NCBI GenBank assembly: GCA_031290985.1
Contig: JARLJW010000007.1
Span: forward strand, 1-59,057
DNA from: Verrucomicrobiia bacterium
Lineage (GTDB): Bacteria; Verrucomicrobiota; Verrucomicrobiia; Limisphaerales; UBA11358
DNA length: 59,057 bases
Reading direction: 5' to 3'
Part shown: in pieces, positions 35,956-43,060 of the stretch
How the letters are laid out: every line of letters begins with the position of its first letter
Numbering within the stretch: the stretch's first letter is position 1
Position numbers and translations under genes: made by a program
Notes under the pieces: model-generated
The model's database searches: none
Told to the model about the DNA's origin: nothing
Seen by the model: the letters and a program-made list of their open reading frames with translations, nothing else

Positions 35956-36285
35956 TCACTTGTCAATTCCCTTCGCCAAGGCAAGCTTGATAATTACGGG
36001 CCACGGCAGGGCAAAATATTTGCCGGTGCTTTTGCTTTTCACGATGGGGTTCCGGCTGATCTTCCCCAAATAGATCTCGTATGCCTTTCCGGCGGCGTCA
36101 TTATCGTCCCAGAGGTATTCGAGTTCCTGTTCCAGCAGCCCTTTGTCAGTCGAGCAATGACAGGCCGCGATGAAGGCGGGACTCAAGTGTTCCGGGGCGT
36201 CCGACTGTTCGACCAGTTTCTTTTCAGACGAATTGGTTGTTTTATGCATAAAATTTGCAGCTTGGTTTGATTGCATGGGCTTCAT
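35956..36285 (-). CDS. Hypothetical protein
   Basis: A 109-residue protein with no recognised family. It starts MKPMQSNQAANFMHKTTN, and the body (KKLVEQSDAPEHLSPAFIAACHCSTDKGLLEQELEYLWDDNDAAGKAYEIYLGKISRNPIV) looks helical and soluble, with two adjacent Cys-His residues (ACHCS). The C-terminal KYFALPWPVIIKLALAKGIDK is mildly hydrophobic. Its ATG overlaps the stop of the Mla-like ATPase by 4 bases (ATGA), which supports translation. It ends the unit that begins at palindrome site 6. Confidence 0.6.
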   Translation of the reverse strand: MKPMQSNQAANFMHKTTNSSEKKLVEQSDAPEHLSPAFIAACHCSTDKGLLEQELEYLWDDNDAAGKAYEIYLGKISRNPIVKSKSTGKYFALPWPVIIKLALAKGIDK

Positions 36286-37079
36286 CCGGTGACAGTTTCA
36301 ACCTGGCCAACCGGCCGCAAAGAGCTGAGCACAGCCGGCCTTTGGGCAATGTGGGCACTTAAAAATTGCTGCACGCGCGGGTCAGGGTTGCGCTTGATCT
36401 CCTCGGGGGTGCCGATGGCAACGATCCGCCCCTCATCAAGCATCGCGATGCGATGGGCGATGCCGAAAGCCAGGTCGCGATCATGCGAGACAATCAGGGT
36501 GGTGACATGGATCCGCTCATTAAGTTTAACAATCTCTTCAGCAATGTTCACCGCTGAAACGGGGTCAAGTTCGCTGGTCGGTTCGTCGTAGAGGATCAAC
36601 TGCGGCTCCACGACCAACGCCCGGGCGATGGCCACGCGCTTCCGCATGCCGCCAGAAAGTTCGTCCGGCATTTTGTTTTCGGTGCCCTTCAGTCCGACTT
36701 CCTCCAAATCCTTGGCAACAATCCCGGCGATTTCGCCGGGCGGTTTCAAATGATGCTCGGCCAGATAGAAACCCACATTTTCTCCCACGGTCATCGAAGT
36801 CAGCAGCGCGCCGGACTGGAAAACCATGGCCACCCGGTAGCGCGTGGCGACATCCGGTGGTTGAATCGGCTGGCCTTCGATCAAAACTTCCCCTTGATCC
36901 GGGTCCTCCAGGCCAATGAGCTGCCGGAGCAACACCGATTTGCCGCTGCCGCTCGGCCCCATGATGACAAAAATTTCTCCGGGGTTGACCTCGAAATCGA
37001 TGCCCTTGAGCACTTCGATTCCATGGTAGCTTTTGCGCAGCCCACGGACTGACAACCTGACTCCCTGCTGTTTGTTCAA
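36282..37079 (-). CDS. ABC ATPase, MlaF/Ttg2A-like
   Basis: A 265-residue ATPase: Walker A GPSGSGKSVLLRQLIGLE, Q-loop VFQSGALLTSMTVGENV, signature LSGGMRKRVAIARAL, Walker B LILYDEPTSELDP, H-loop IVSHD. The FQSGALxxSxTVxENV and LYDEPTxxLDP patterns fit MlaF/Mkl, the ATPase of phospholipid or sterol transporters with MlaE permease and MCE proteins. None of those partners is nearby, so it is an orphan in this window and presumably works with a permease encoded elsewhere. It lies 51 bases downstream of csbD in the site 6 unit. Confidence 0.9.
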   Translation of the reverse strand: MNKQQGVRLSVRGLRKSYHGIEVLKGIDFEVNPGEIFVIMGPSGSGKSVLLRQLIGLEDPDQGEVLIEGQPIQPPDVATRYRVAMVFQSGALLTSMTVGENVGFYLAEHHLKPPGEIAGIVAKDLEEVGLKGTENKMPDELSGGMRKRVAIARALVVEPQLILYDEPTSELDPVSAVNIAEEIVKLNERIHVTTLIVSHDRDLAFGIAHRIAMLDEGRIVAIGTPEEIKRNPDPRVQQFLSAHIAQRPAVLSSLRPVGQVETVTG

Positions 37080-37130
37080 GCGCTCTTCCTCAGGTTAAAG
37101 GTTCGGCATTTACGGCGTAACGAGGCCGGC

Positions 37131-37337
37131 TTACTTGCAACCGCACGCGGCGGAGTACTCCTTGATCGTGTTCTCGACCACCTCCCGGGTTTCCCCGGTG
37201 AGCTTTTGAATCCGGCCAATCAGTTCTTCCTGCTGGCCTTCGGTGTAACGGAGATCATTATCTGTGAGTTTCGCCCATTTCTGTTTGAGCTTGCCCTTGG
37301 TGATGTTCCAGTCACCTTTGATTTCGAGTGTGTTCAT
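37131..37337 (-). CDS. csbD: CsbD-family stress protein
   Basis: A 68-residue protein with the CsbD pattern: MNTLEIKGDWNITKGKLKQKWAKLTDNDLRYTEGQQEELIGRIQKLTGETREVVENTI. CsbD-like proteins (YjbJ in E. coli) are small helical proteins induced by general stress or stationary phase; the molecular function is unknown. An extra C-terminal ACGCK with two cysteines is uncommon. The start is preceded by an A/T-only stretch without Shine-Dalgarno sequence, as for many genes here. It follows the small membrane protein gene by 10 bases. Confidence 0.93.
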   Translation of the reverse strand: MNTLEIKGDWNITKGKLKQKWAKLTDNDLRYTEGQQEELIGRIQKLTGETREVVENTIKEYSAACGCK

Positions 37338-37347
37338 AATATTTAGT

Positions 37348-37512
37348 TTAGTTTTTGTATTTCCCGACGACGCGACGGGAAATGTGTTTCTTGCGAAAAA
37401 TGCTCATCCATACGGCATGAACCACCATTAAAGTTAATGCGATGATGGTTCCCGTCAAAATCCAGGCCGCAACTTCTGCTTCTATGAGCGATGTTTTATT
37501 GTCCACGCCCAT
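37348..37512 (-). CDS. Small single-pass membrane protein
   Basis: About 54 residues (MGVDNKTSLIEAEVAAWILTGTIIALTLMVVHAVWMSIFRKKHISRRVVGKYKN from ATG 37512, or two more from ATG 37518): one TM helix and a strongly basic C-terminal tail. It is the first gene after palindrome site 6. The start is uncertain: the predicted +1 from that site falls at about 37507, downstream of both ATGs and next to a GTG codon (about 37506). Either the message is leaderless from that GTG, or the promoter is not where I place it. Family not recognised. Confidence 0.55.
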   Translation of the reverse strand: MGVDNKTSLIEAEVAAWILTGTIIALTLMVVHAVWMSIFRKKHISRRVVGKYKN

Positions 37513-37513
37513 G

Positions 37514-37559
37514 AGCATCGCCTGCCAAACTTGCGGGCGCCATGGGGTGTTCACCCCAA
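37514..37559 (-). promoter_or_regulatory. Regulon palindrome site 6 with weak -10
   Basis: Minus strand 37559-37542 reads TTGGGGTGAACACCCCAT, one mismatch at the outermost distal base. The hexamer at the standard spacing is GATGCT (37519-37514), the poorest of the set, but it keeps A at position 2 and T at position 6. It would drive the small membrane protein, csbD, the Mla-like ATPase and the gene at 35956-36285. Confidence 0.65.
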
Positions 37560-37823
37560 CCTATGGCCGGTCCTGCTGGCCGGTAAAATGCGGGCATCTT
37601 TCCAGAGCACCATCATCTGCGAAATCGGAATGCGGATTCCTTCCACGCCAAAATGTTCGGCGGCTTGCTCCCACAAATCACATCGCAACGATCAGTTTTG
37701 ATTTGATCAAAGAAATGCATGATCGAAGCGAACGGGGACTTGATTGCGCCGTCGAACATTGTCTTCCCAATCATCGCCGCAGCCGTGCGGCTCAGGTGCC
37801 AGATTTGGTTGCGGATCGCTCAT
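37551..37823 (-). pseudogene. Decayed short gene with two in-frame stops
   Basis: An ATG at 37823 overlaps the alcohol dehydrogenase stop by ATGA. The frame reads MSDPQPNLAPEPHGCGDDW and on to FDHAFL, meets TGA at codon 39 and again at codon 44, then resumes with protein-like sequence (CDLWEQAAEHFGVEGI, RIPISQMMVLWKDARILPAS) to a stop inside palindrome site 6. A neighbouring frame also looks protein-like across the break (HFFDQIKTDRCD), so a frameshift may have been involved. I do not recognise the family. It is best seen as a decayed last gene of the site 7 operon. Confidence 0.45.
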
Positions 37824-38803
37824 GGCACGAGCACGGCCGCGCCTTCAAACCGGCCGGCGCGGAGATCGGCGAGCGCTTGATTGGCCTGCCGCAGCGGATA
37901 GCTGGTGGTTTTAGTGACAATGCTCATCGCCGGCGCCAAACGCAGGAAATCAACGCCATCTTGCCGCGTGAGATTGGCAACGGATACAAGCTGACGCTCC
38001 TCCCAAAGCAGTTGATACGCGAAACTGGGGATGTCGCTCATATGAATGCCGGCGCATACCACGCGGCCACCCTTGCGAACGGCCTTTAGCGCGCGGGGCA
38101 CAAGTTCACCCACGGTCGCAAAAATTATTGTCGCATCCAGCGGTTCCAATGGCAGCTCATCTGAACCGCCCGCCCAAATTGCGCCGAGCTGGCGGGCGAA
38201 AGCCTGGGTGGCCACATCGCCCGGCCGGGTGAAGGCAAACACCGACCGGCCTTGCCGCTGGGCGACCTGTGCCATGATATGAGCCGCTGCACCAAAGCCG
38301 TATAGTCCAAGTTTTTTTCCTTCGCCGGCGATGACCAACGAACGCCAGCCGATCAAACCCGCACAAAGTAAAGGCGCCAGCGCCACATCGCTGCCGGTCT
38401 CGCCGAGCGGAAATGCGAAACGCGCGTCGGCGATGGTCGCCGTGGCAAAACCGCCGTTGCGAGTGTAACCGGTGAAGATCGGATGGTCACAGAGGTTTTC
38501 ATGTCCGCTCCGGCAATAGGGACACACACCACACGTATGACCAAGCCATGGAATACCAACCCGTTCACCCAGGCTTAAACCTTCGACTCCAGCTCCGACC
38601 AAATCAATCCGACCGACAATTTCGTGGCCGGGAATGATCGGCACTTTCTGGTCGGGCAATTCGCCATCCACGACATGCAAATCCGTCCGGCAGACACCGC
38701 AGGCAGACACCTTTACGCGAATCTCGCCCGGTCCGGGATGCGGGTCAGCGAGTTCAGTCCATTCAAGCTCCGTCCCAATTTTCTTTAGCACCATCGCATT
38801 CAT
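37820..38803 (-). CDS. Zinc-dependent alcohol dehydrogenase
   Basis: A 327-residue medium-chain alcohol dehydrogenase. Catalytic zinc: Cys and the following residues in KVSACGVCRTDLHVVDGELP (about 31-50) and HE in IPGHEIVGRI. Structural zinc: the four cysteines of LGHTCGVCPYCRSGHENLCDHPIFTGY. The nucleotide fold GLYGFGAAAHIMAQVA has GFGAAA in place of the common GxGGxG. The family (AdhA/AdhP-like) oxidises primary alcohols or reduces aldehydes with NAD(P)H. It could remove reducing equivalents in fermentation, together with the aldehyde dehydrogenase of the same operon. Last intact gene of the site 7 operon; about 85 bases separate it from the VIT1-like gene. Confidence 0.93.
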   Translation of the reverse strand: MNAMVLKKIGTELEWTELADPHPGPGEIRVKVSACGVCRTDLHVVDGELPDQKVPIIPGHEIVGRIDLVGAGVEGLSLGERVGIPWLGHTCGVCPYCRSGHENLCDHPIFTGYTRNGGFATATIADARFAFPLGETGSDVALAPLLCAGLIGWRSLVIAGEGKKLGLYGFGAAAHIMAQVAQRQGRSVFAFTRPGDVATQAFARQLGAIWAGGSDELPLEPLDATIIFATVGELVPRALKAVRKGGRVVCAGIHMSDIPSFAYQLLWEERQLVSVANLTRQDGVDFLRLAPAMSIVTKTTSYPLRQANQALADLRAGRFEGAAVLVP

Positions 38804-38889
38804 GACGCACTCCAGTGATGCAGTCGCAGCCAGCGGGCTTCGCCCATCTGGCCGTCCTCAAGTAACGCGGTTTGTATGTTCATGCCAGA

Positions 38890-39606
38890 TCACCCCACAG
38901 AAACGCCGAGGATTCGACCGATCAAGGCCGTCACCGTCATGGCCAGAGCGCCCCCAATGGTGACTCTTAAAGCCGCCCGTCCGCGCGGCGCCCCGCCGAG
39001 ATAACCACCAAACGCACCCAGCACCGCCAGACTTGCCAGCGAGAACGCCGCGATCATGCCAATGCGCAGCGTAACGGGCGCGATGAGCAAAGCCACAATC
39101 GGGACCACGGCGAAGGCGGCAAAGCTGGCGGCGGAGATCCACGCCGCCTGCAGCGGACGCGCAAGGGATGCCTGATCAATGCCCAGCTCATCGTGCATAT
39201 GTGCGCCCAGCCGGTCATGCGCGCTGAGTTGCTTCGCAACTTTCAGGGCCAGATCCATATCAAGTCCTCGTTTCACATAAATCATCGCCAGCTCCTGCAA
39301 TTCGGCTTCCGGTTCGGACTCCAATTCGTGGGTTTCAAGCCCGATGTCCGCCTGTTCCGCATCTCGTTGTGAGCTGACCGACACATATTCGCCCACCGCC
39401 ATCGACATCGCACCCGCCACCAGACCCGCCACCCCAGCGACCAGGATGGCTCCCTTCGAGGCCGAGGCCGCCGCGACACCAATCATGAGGCTCGCCGTTG
39501 AGACGATGGCATCATCCGATCCCAGCACGGCCGCGCGCAACCAACCCGTTCGGCCGCTGCGATGCATTTCCGCCTGACCCGTTTGCATGTCCGATTTCGT
39601 CGTCAT
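38890..39606 (-). CDS. VIT1/CCC1-family Fe/Mn transporter
   Basis: A 238-residue membrane protein of the vacuolar iron transporter family. The start GWLRAAVLGSDDAIVSTASLMIGVAAASASKGAILVAGVAGLVAGAMSMAVGEYVSVSSQRDAEQADI holds the first two TM helices and the GEYVSVSSQRD motif. A cytoplasmic metal-binding helical region rich in Glu and His follows, then LQAAWISAASFAAFAVVPIVALLIAP and two more TM helices. Five TM helices agree with the family. These proteins move Fe2+ or Mn2+ out of the cytosol; with Dps it gives the island a second iron-handling activity. Start 39606 is preceded by no clear Shine-Dalgarno sequence. Confidence 0.92.
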   Translation of the reverse strand: MTTKSDMQTGQAEMHRSGRTGWLRAAVLGSDDAIVSTASLMIGVAAASASKGAILVAGVAGLVAGAMSMAVGEYVSVSSQRDAEQADIGLETHELESEPEAELQELAMIYVKRGLDMDLALKVAKQLSAHDRLGAHMHDELGIDQASLARPLQAAWISAASFAAFAVVPIVALLIAPVTLRIGMIAAFSLASLAVLGAFGGYLGGAPRGRAALRVTIGGALAMTVTALIGRILGVSVG

Positions 39607-39692
39607 TTCACAAAGTGCCCATCATGCTGCCAGGTGCCATCCAAGGTGGGAGAACCTTGCGTCGCCGACAGGCCGTTTGCCAGGAATCATGC

Positions 39693-40289
39693 TCATGGGG
39701 CCACCGGTGCTGGTTTCACCAAGTCGGCCTCAACATTGATCACCACATCCACGTTGTTGCCGACGGCGCCCTGATCTGCGGTGATGCCAAAATCGCGCCG
39801 GTCCAGCGTCAGGGCGGCTTCCCAACCGGAAATCGCGGCGCCTTTCATGCCTGGCCCAAAGCCCAGCGACGTGACCTTCAGCACGACCTCCTTCGAGATG
39901 TTCTTCATCGTGAGCCTGCCCGTTACGTCGTAGGTCTTGTCGCCGGTGCTTTTCCACGCCTCGCTCTTGAAGGTCATGGACGGGAACTGGGCGGCGGCAA
40001 AGAAATTGGTGGAGCGCAGATCGTCATCCCGCATCTTCGTATTCGTTGTGATGCTGGCCACTTCAATGACGGTTTCGACCGTGCTGTTTTCCAGGTGGTC
40101 ACGATCCACGACGATGGTTCCTTTCACCTTGCTGAAATAGCCGGGCACCTTGGTGAAGAAATGGGCAACGGAGAATCCGACCCACGTGTGCACGGGATCA
40201 ATGTTATAGGTTTCGATGGCCGCCCGGGCGGAGGACAGCGAGGTTAACGCGAGTCCGGTTATCACCACGGCAAGTAAAGAACGCTTCAT
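39693..40289 (-). CDS. Periplasmic YceI-like lipid-binding protein
   Basis: A 198-residue lipocalin-like protein of the YceI family. A signal peptide (MKRSLLAVVITGLALTSLSSARA, 1-23) is followed by AIETYNIDPVHTWVGFSVAHFFTKVPGYFSKVKGTIVVD, the signature of the family, and by DDDLRSTNFFAAAQFPSMTFKS and a C-terminal GNNVDVVINVEADL. YceI proteins bind polyisoprenoid or amphiphilic lipids in a beta-barrel and are induced by acid or osmotic stress in E. coli. It lies in the site 7 operon between the SDR gene and the VIT1-like gene. Confidence 0.94.
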   Translation of the reverse strand: MKRSLLAVVITGLALTSLSSARAAIETYNIDPVHTWVGFSVAHFFTKVPGYFSKVKGTIVVDRDHLENSTVETVIEVASITTNTKMRDDDLRSTNFFAAAQFPSMTFKSEAWKSTGDKTYDVTGRLTMKNISKEVVLKVTSLGFGPGMKGAAISGWEAALTLDRRDFGITADQGAVGNNVDVVINVEADLVKPAPVAP

Positions 40290-40332
40290 GATTTTTCGAT
40301 TTTGGTTTGTTGGTTGTTGGTTGTTGGTTGGC

Positions 40333-41214
40333 TTATTTGGCTTTTATTGCTTTTTCTTTCGGAAAGTCAGCTCCGCGCGCAATTTTTTCGACGGCCGCAA
40401 AACCCTTGCGCAACTCTGCCAGCTTCGCCATGGCCCCTTCGTAGGCATCGTTGCCCAGCAGCAGATGACGGGGCGGTTTCGGCGACTCCACCGCTTTGAT
40501 GATGGCTTGCGCGGCGCGAACCGGATCGCCCGGCTGCCTGCCCGAGTCCGCCCGGATCTCGCGGCGCCATTCGCCGGCCGTTTTTGCGTAGTCCGCAATC
40601 TGCTTTTTACTTTCATTCGCCGACCGGCCGGCCCAATCGGTGCGGAAGCCGCTGGGCTCAACAACCATGACTTTGATGCCCAGGGGTTCAACTTCCTGCA
40701 AAAGCGCGCCAGACAAACCTTCGACCGCAAACTTGGTTGCGTTATAAAATCCGAGCGCGGGAGCGGAACGCAAACCGGCGAGTGAAGATATATTGACAAT
40801 GGTTCCTTTGCGCCGCCGACGCATCCCCGGCAACGCCGCTTGAATCATCCGGCCCATGCCAAACACATTGATCTCGAACAGCCGGCGGATCTCTTTGTCT
40901 TCGCCCTCTTCAATCGCCGCGAAATAGCCGATGCCCGCGTTGTTCACGAGCACATCAATGCCCCCGAACTTTTTCTCCGCGGCTTTGATGGCCGCATTAA
41001 TCTGCCCTTGATCAGTGACATCGAGCTTGAGCACCAGAGCCTCGCCCTGCTCGGCCAGATCCTTCACCGCATCGGGTTTTCGGGCCGTGACCACCGTGCG
41101 ATAGCCGAGCCGAAGCACCTGCGACGCCAGCTCGCGACCGAAGCCGGTTGAACAGCCGGTGATAAACCAAACCGGTCGTTCGCCATTGGTGGATTTTTTA
41201 TTTTTTGTGGTCAT
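40333..41214 (-). CDS. Short-chain dehydrogenase/reductase
   Basis: A 293-residue SDR. The nucleotide motif is TGCSTGFGRELASQVLRLGYRTVVTARK (about 19-46), then LKLDVTDQG, the NNAGIGYF strand, the catalytic Ser in NISSLAGLRSAPALG, the Tyr-Lys pair in FYNATKFAVEGLSGAL, and EVEPLGIKVMVVEPSGFRTDW. These match the classical SDR subgroup often annotated as oxidoreductase without known substrate. The N-terminus begins with a basic MTTKNKKSTNGER. It follows the aldehyde dehydrogenase by 36 bases; a GGTTGTTGGTTGTTGG run separates it from the YceI gene. Confidence 0.93.
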   Translation of the reverse strand: MTTKNKKSTNGERPVWFITGCSTGFGRELASQVLRLGYRTVVTARKPDAVKDLAEQGEALVLKLDVTDQGQINAAIKAAEKKFGGIDVLVNNAGIGYFAAIEEGEDKEIRRLFEINVFGMGRMIQAALPGMRRRRKGTIVNISSLAGLRSAPALGFYNATKFAVEGLSGALLQEVEPLGIKVMVVEPSGFRTDWAGRSANESKKQIADYAKTAGEWRREIRADSGRQPGDPVRAAQAIIKAVESPKPPRHLLLGNDAYEGAMAKLAELRKGFAAVEKIARGADFPKEKAIKAK

Positions 41215-41250
41215 GGCAATAAACTTTTCAAAGGCATCAGGAAACCGCCG

Positions 41251-42633
41251 TCAGGCTGGCGCATCAATGGAACTCACGCGCACCAATTTTTTGTTCACGA
41301 ACTCTTGAATGCCCAGACTCGAGAGCTCGCGTCCGTAACCGGAATTTTTGATGCCGCCGAACGGCAGGTCCGCCGTCGTCCACGTCGGGTGGTTGATGAA
41401 CACCATGCCGGTGTCAATGCGGCTCGCCACGCGTTTGCCACGCGCAACCTCCGCCGTGAAGACCGAGCCGCCCAAACCGAATTCCGAATCATTCGCGAGC
41501 GCCACGGCTTCATCCTCGTCCTTGACGCGAAAGAACAGCGCAACCGGCCCGAAAAATTCTTCCCGGTAAGCAGGATTGCTTGGTTTGATATTCGTCAAAA
41601 TTGTCGTCTCCATAAAAGAGCCGGGGCGCTCAATCCGTTTGCCGCCCATCACGAGCTTGGCGCCTTTGGCGACCGCGCGTTTGATCTGGCCCAGCAGTTG
41701 CACCAGGGCCGCTTCGGTGGACAGCGGCCCGAGCGTCGTCGCCTGATCCATCGGGTCGCCCGGTTTGAACGACGCGAGCGCGGTTTGAAATTTTTCCAGA
41801 AACTTGTCCGCCAGGGCTTCGACGACGATGAAGCGTTTGCCCGCGACACAACACTGGCCCATGTTGTTCATCTTCGCCCAAACCGCCCATTTGACCGTCT
41901 TCTCGAGATCGGCGTCTTCCAGCACGATGAAGGCGTCGCTGCCGCCCAGTTCCATCGTGGATTTTTTAAGATTTTTTCCGGCCTGGGCGGCGACGTGTCT
42001 CCCCGCATCCGCACTGCCAGTCAACGCCACACCTTTGATCCGGGGATCGTCAATCACGCGGTTCACCTGATCATAAGAAATGAGCAGATTGGTGTAAGCT
42101 CCCGCCGGCGCGCCCGCCTCCCGCCAAAGTTTTTCAAAGGCGATGGCGCATTGCGGCACACAGCCCGCGTGCTTCACCATCACCACATTGCCCGCCATCA
42201 AATTTGGCGCGGCAAAACGTGCCAACTGATAATAGGGGAAATTCCACGGTTGGACGCCAAAGAGCACACCCAACGGCGCGTTTTCAATCACTGCCTCGCC
42301 CGAACTCGGTTTGAGCGTTTGCGGGGCGAGAAAAATTTCGGCATTTTTGGCGTAATAATCCAGGATGTCCGCGCTCAGTTCCACTTCGCCGCGCGACTCG
42401 GCAATCAGCTTGCCCATTTCGAGCGTCACCGGCCTGGCAAAATCATCCACCCGCGCCCGCAGGATCGCGGCGGCTTTTGCCACCACCACCGCCCGCTCTG
42501 CAAAGGTCTGGTCCCGCCAAGTCTCGAAACAAGTTGCCGCCGTTTTCAGCGCCGTTTCCAGTTGTTTATTGGTGAGTTCCTTGAACTTCTTCAGGACTTT
42601 GCCAGTGGCGGGATTGATACTTTGGTAGCTCAT
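41251..42633 (-). CDS. NAD(P)-dependent aldehyde dehydrogenase (succinate-semialdehyde type)
   Basis: A 460-residue aldehyde dehydrogenase. Seen: MSYQSINPATGKVLKKF, the cofactor region FGVQPWNFPYYQLARFAAPNLMAGNVVMVKHAG, the Gly-rich LTGSADAGRHVAAQAG, the catalytic Glu in TMELGGSDAFIVLEDADLE, the nucleophile Cys in NNMGQCCVAGKRFIV, and EEFFGPVALFFRVKDEDEAVALANDSEFGLGGSVF. It is closest in memory to the short succinate-semialdehyde dehydrogenases (GabD1/YneI type). The ATG at 42633 falls at +2 relative to the predicted start at palindrome site 7, so the message may be leaderless; the frame further upstream is translated promoter and repeat DNA. Confidence 0.92.
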   Translation of the reverse strand: MSYQSINPATGKVLKKFKELTNKQLETALKTAATCFETWRDQTFAERAVVVAKAAAILRARVDDFARPVTLEMGKLIAESRGEVELSADILDYYAKNAEIFLAPQTLKPSSGEAVIENAPLGVLFGVQPWNFPYYQLARFAAPNLMAGNVVMVKHAGCVPQCAIAFEKLWREAGAPAGAYTNLLISYDQVNRVIDDPRIKGVALTGSADAGRHVAAQAGKNLKKSTMELGGSDAFIVLEDADLEKTVKWAVWAKMNNMGQCCVAGKRFIVVEALADKFLEKFQTALASFKPGDPMDQATTLGPLSTEAALVQLLGQIKRAVAKGAKLVMGGKRIERPGSFMETTILTNIKPSNPAYREEFFGPVALFFRVKDEDEAVALANDSEFGLGGSVFTAEVARGKRVASRIDTGMVFINHPTWTTADLPFGGIKNSGYGRELSSLGIQEFVNKKLVRVSSIDAPA

Positions 42634-42640
42634 GCGCCTG

Positions 42641-42686
42641 ACCATACGTTGCCGCCCGAACAAGTGACATGGGGTGAACACCCCAT
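42641..42686 (-). promoter_or_regulatory. Regulon palindrome site 7 with -10
   Basis: Minus strand 42686-42669 reads ATGGGGTGTTCACCCCAT, a perfect palindrome. The hexamer TATGGT (42646-42641) starts 23 nt after it. The ALDH start codon (42633) is two bases from the predicted +1. It marks the right edge of the island; no copy is seen to the right of it. Confidence 0.8.
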
Positions 42687-42750
42687 GGGCGATGTTGACG
42701 AAAGCGGTTTTTCCTCTTGAACCAAGGCTGCTGTATGTGGCTCGGCCCTT

Positions 42751-43060
42751 GATCCTCCGCGTCTGCATCACCGCCGTAGTGCAGGCGTCTTGCCTGCGGG
42801 TTCCGGCGGCATCCTGCCGCCAGACCTTCAATTCCCGGCCGGCTCCCGGGTTTTCACCTTGATGCACCTTGATGCACCTTGATCCTCCGCGTCAGCGTCA
42901 CCGCCGTAGCGCAGGCATCTTGCCTGCGGGTTCGGGCGGCATCCTGCCGCCAGATGTTCAATTCCAGCCCGGCTCCCAGGTTTTCACCTTGATTCACCTT
43001 GATTCACCTTGATTCACCTTGATTCACCTTGATTCACCTTGATTCACCTTGATGGACCTT
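42751..43060. repeat. 130-bp direct duplication plus GATTCACCTT decamer array
   Basis: A unit starting GATCCTCCGCGTC begins at 42751 and again at 42881 (period 130), carrying two small hairpins (GCAGGCnTCTTGCCTGC and GGCGGCATCCTGCCGCC). Each unit ends in a run of decamers: GATGCACCTT twice after the first, and GATTCACCTT six times (42991-43050) plus GATGGACCTT after the second. Period and copy number are read directly. Replication slippage is a likely origin. Confidence 0.85.

Noticed and set aside
10717..42686. The palindrome as a mobile REP-like repeat or CRISPR-like repeat
   Set aside because: Copies are single, kilobases apart, always at the head of a gene run, and locked to a -10-like hexamer; this fits an operator better. 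No spacer-repeat array exists.
42981..43060. GATTCACCTT array as a CRISPR
   Set aside because: Units are 10 bp and directly adjacent without spacers; a simple tandem repeat.
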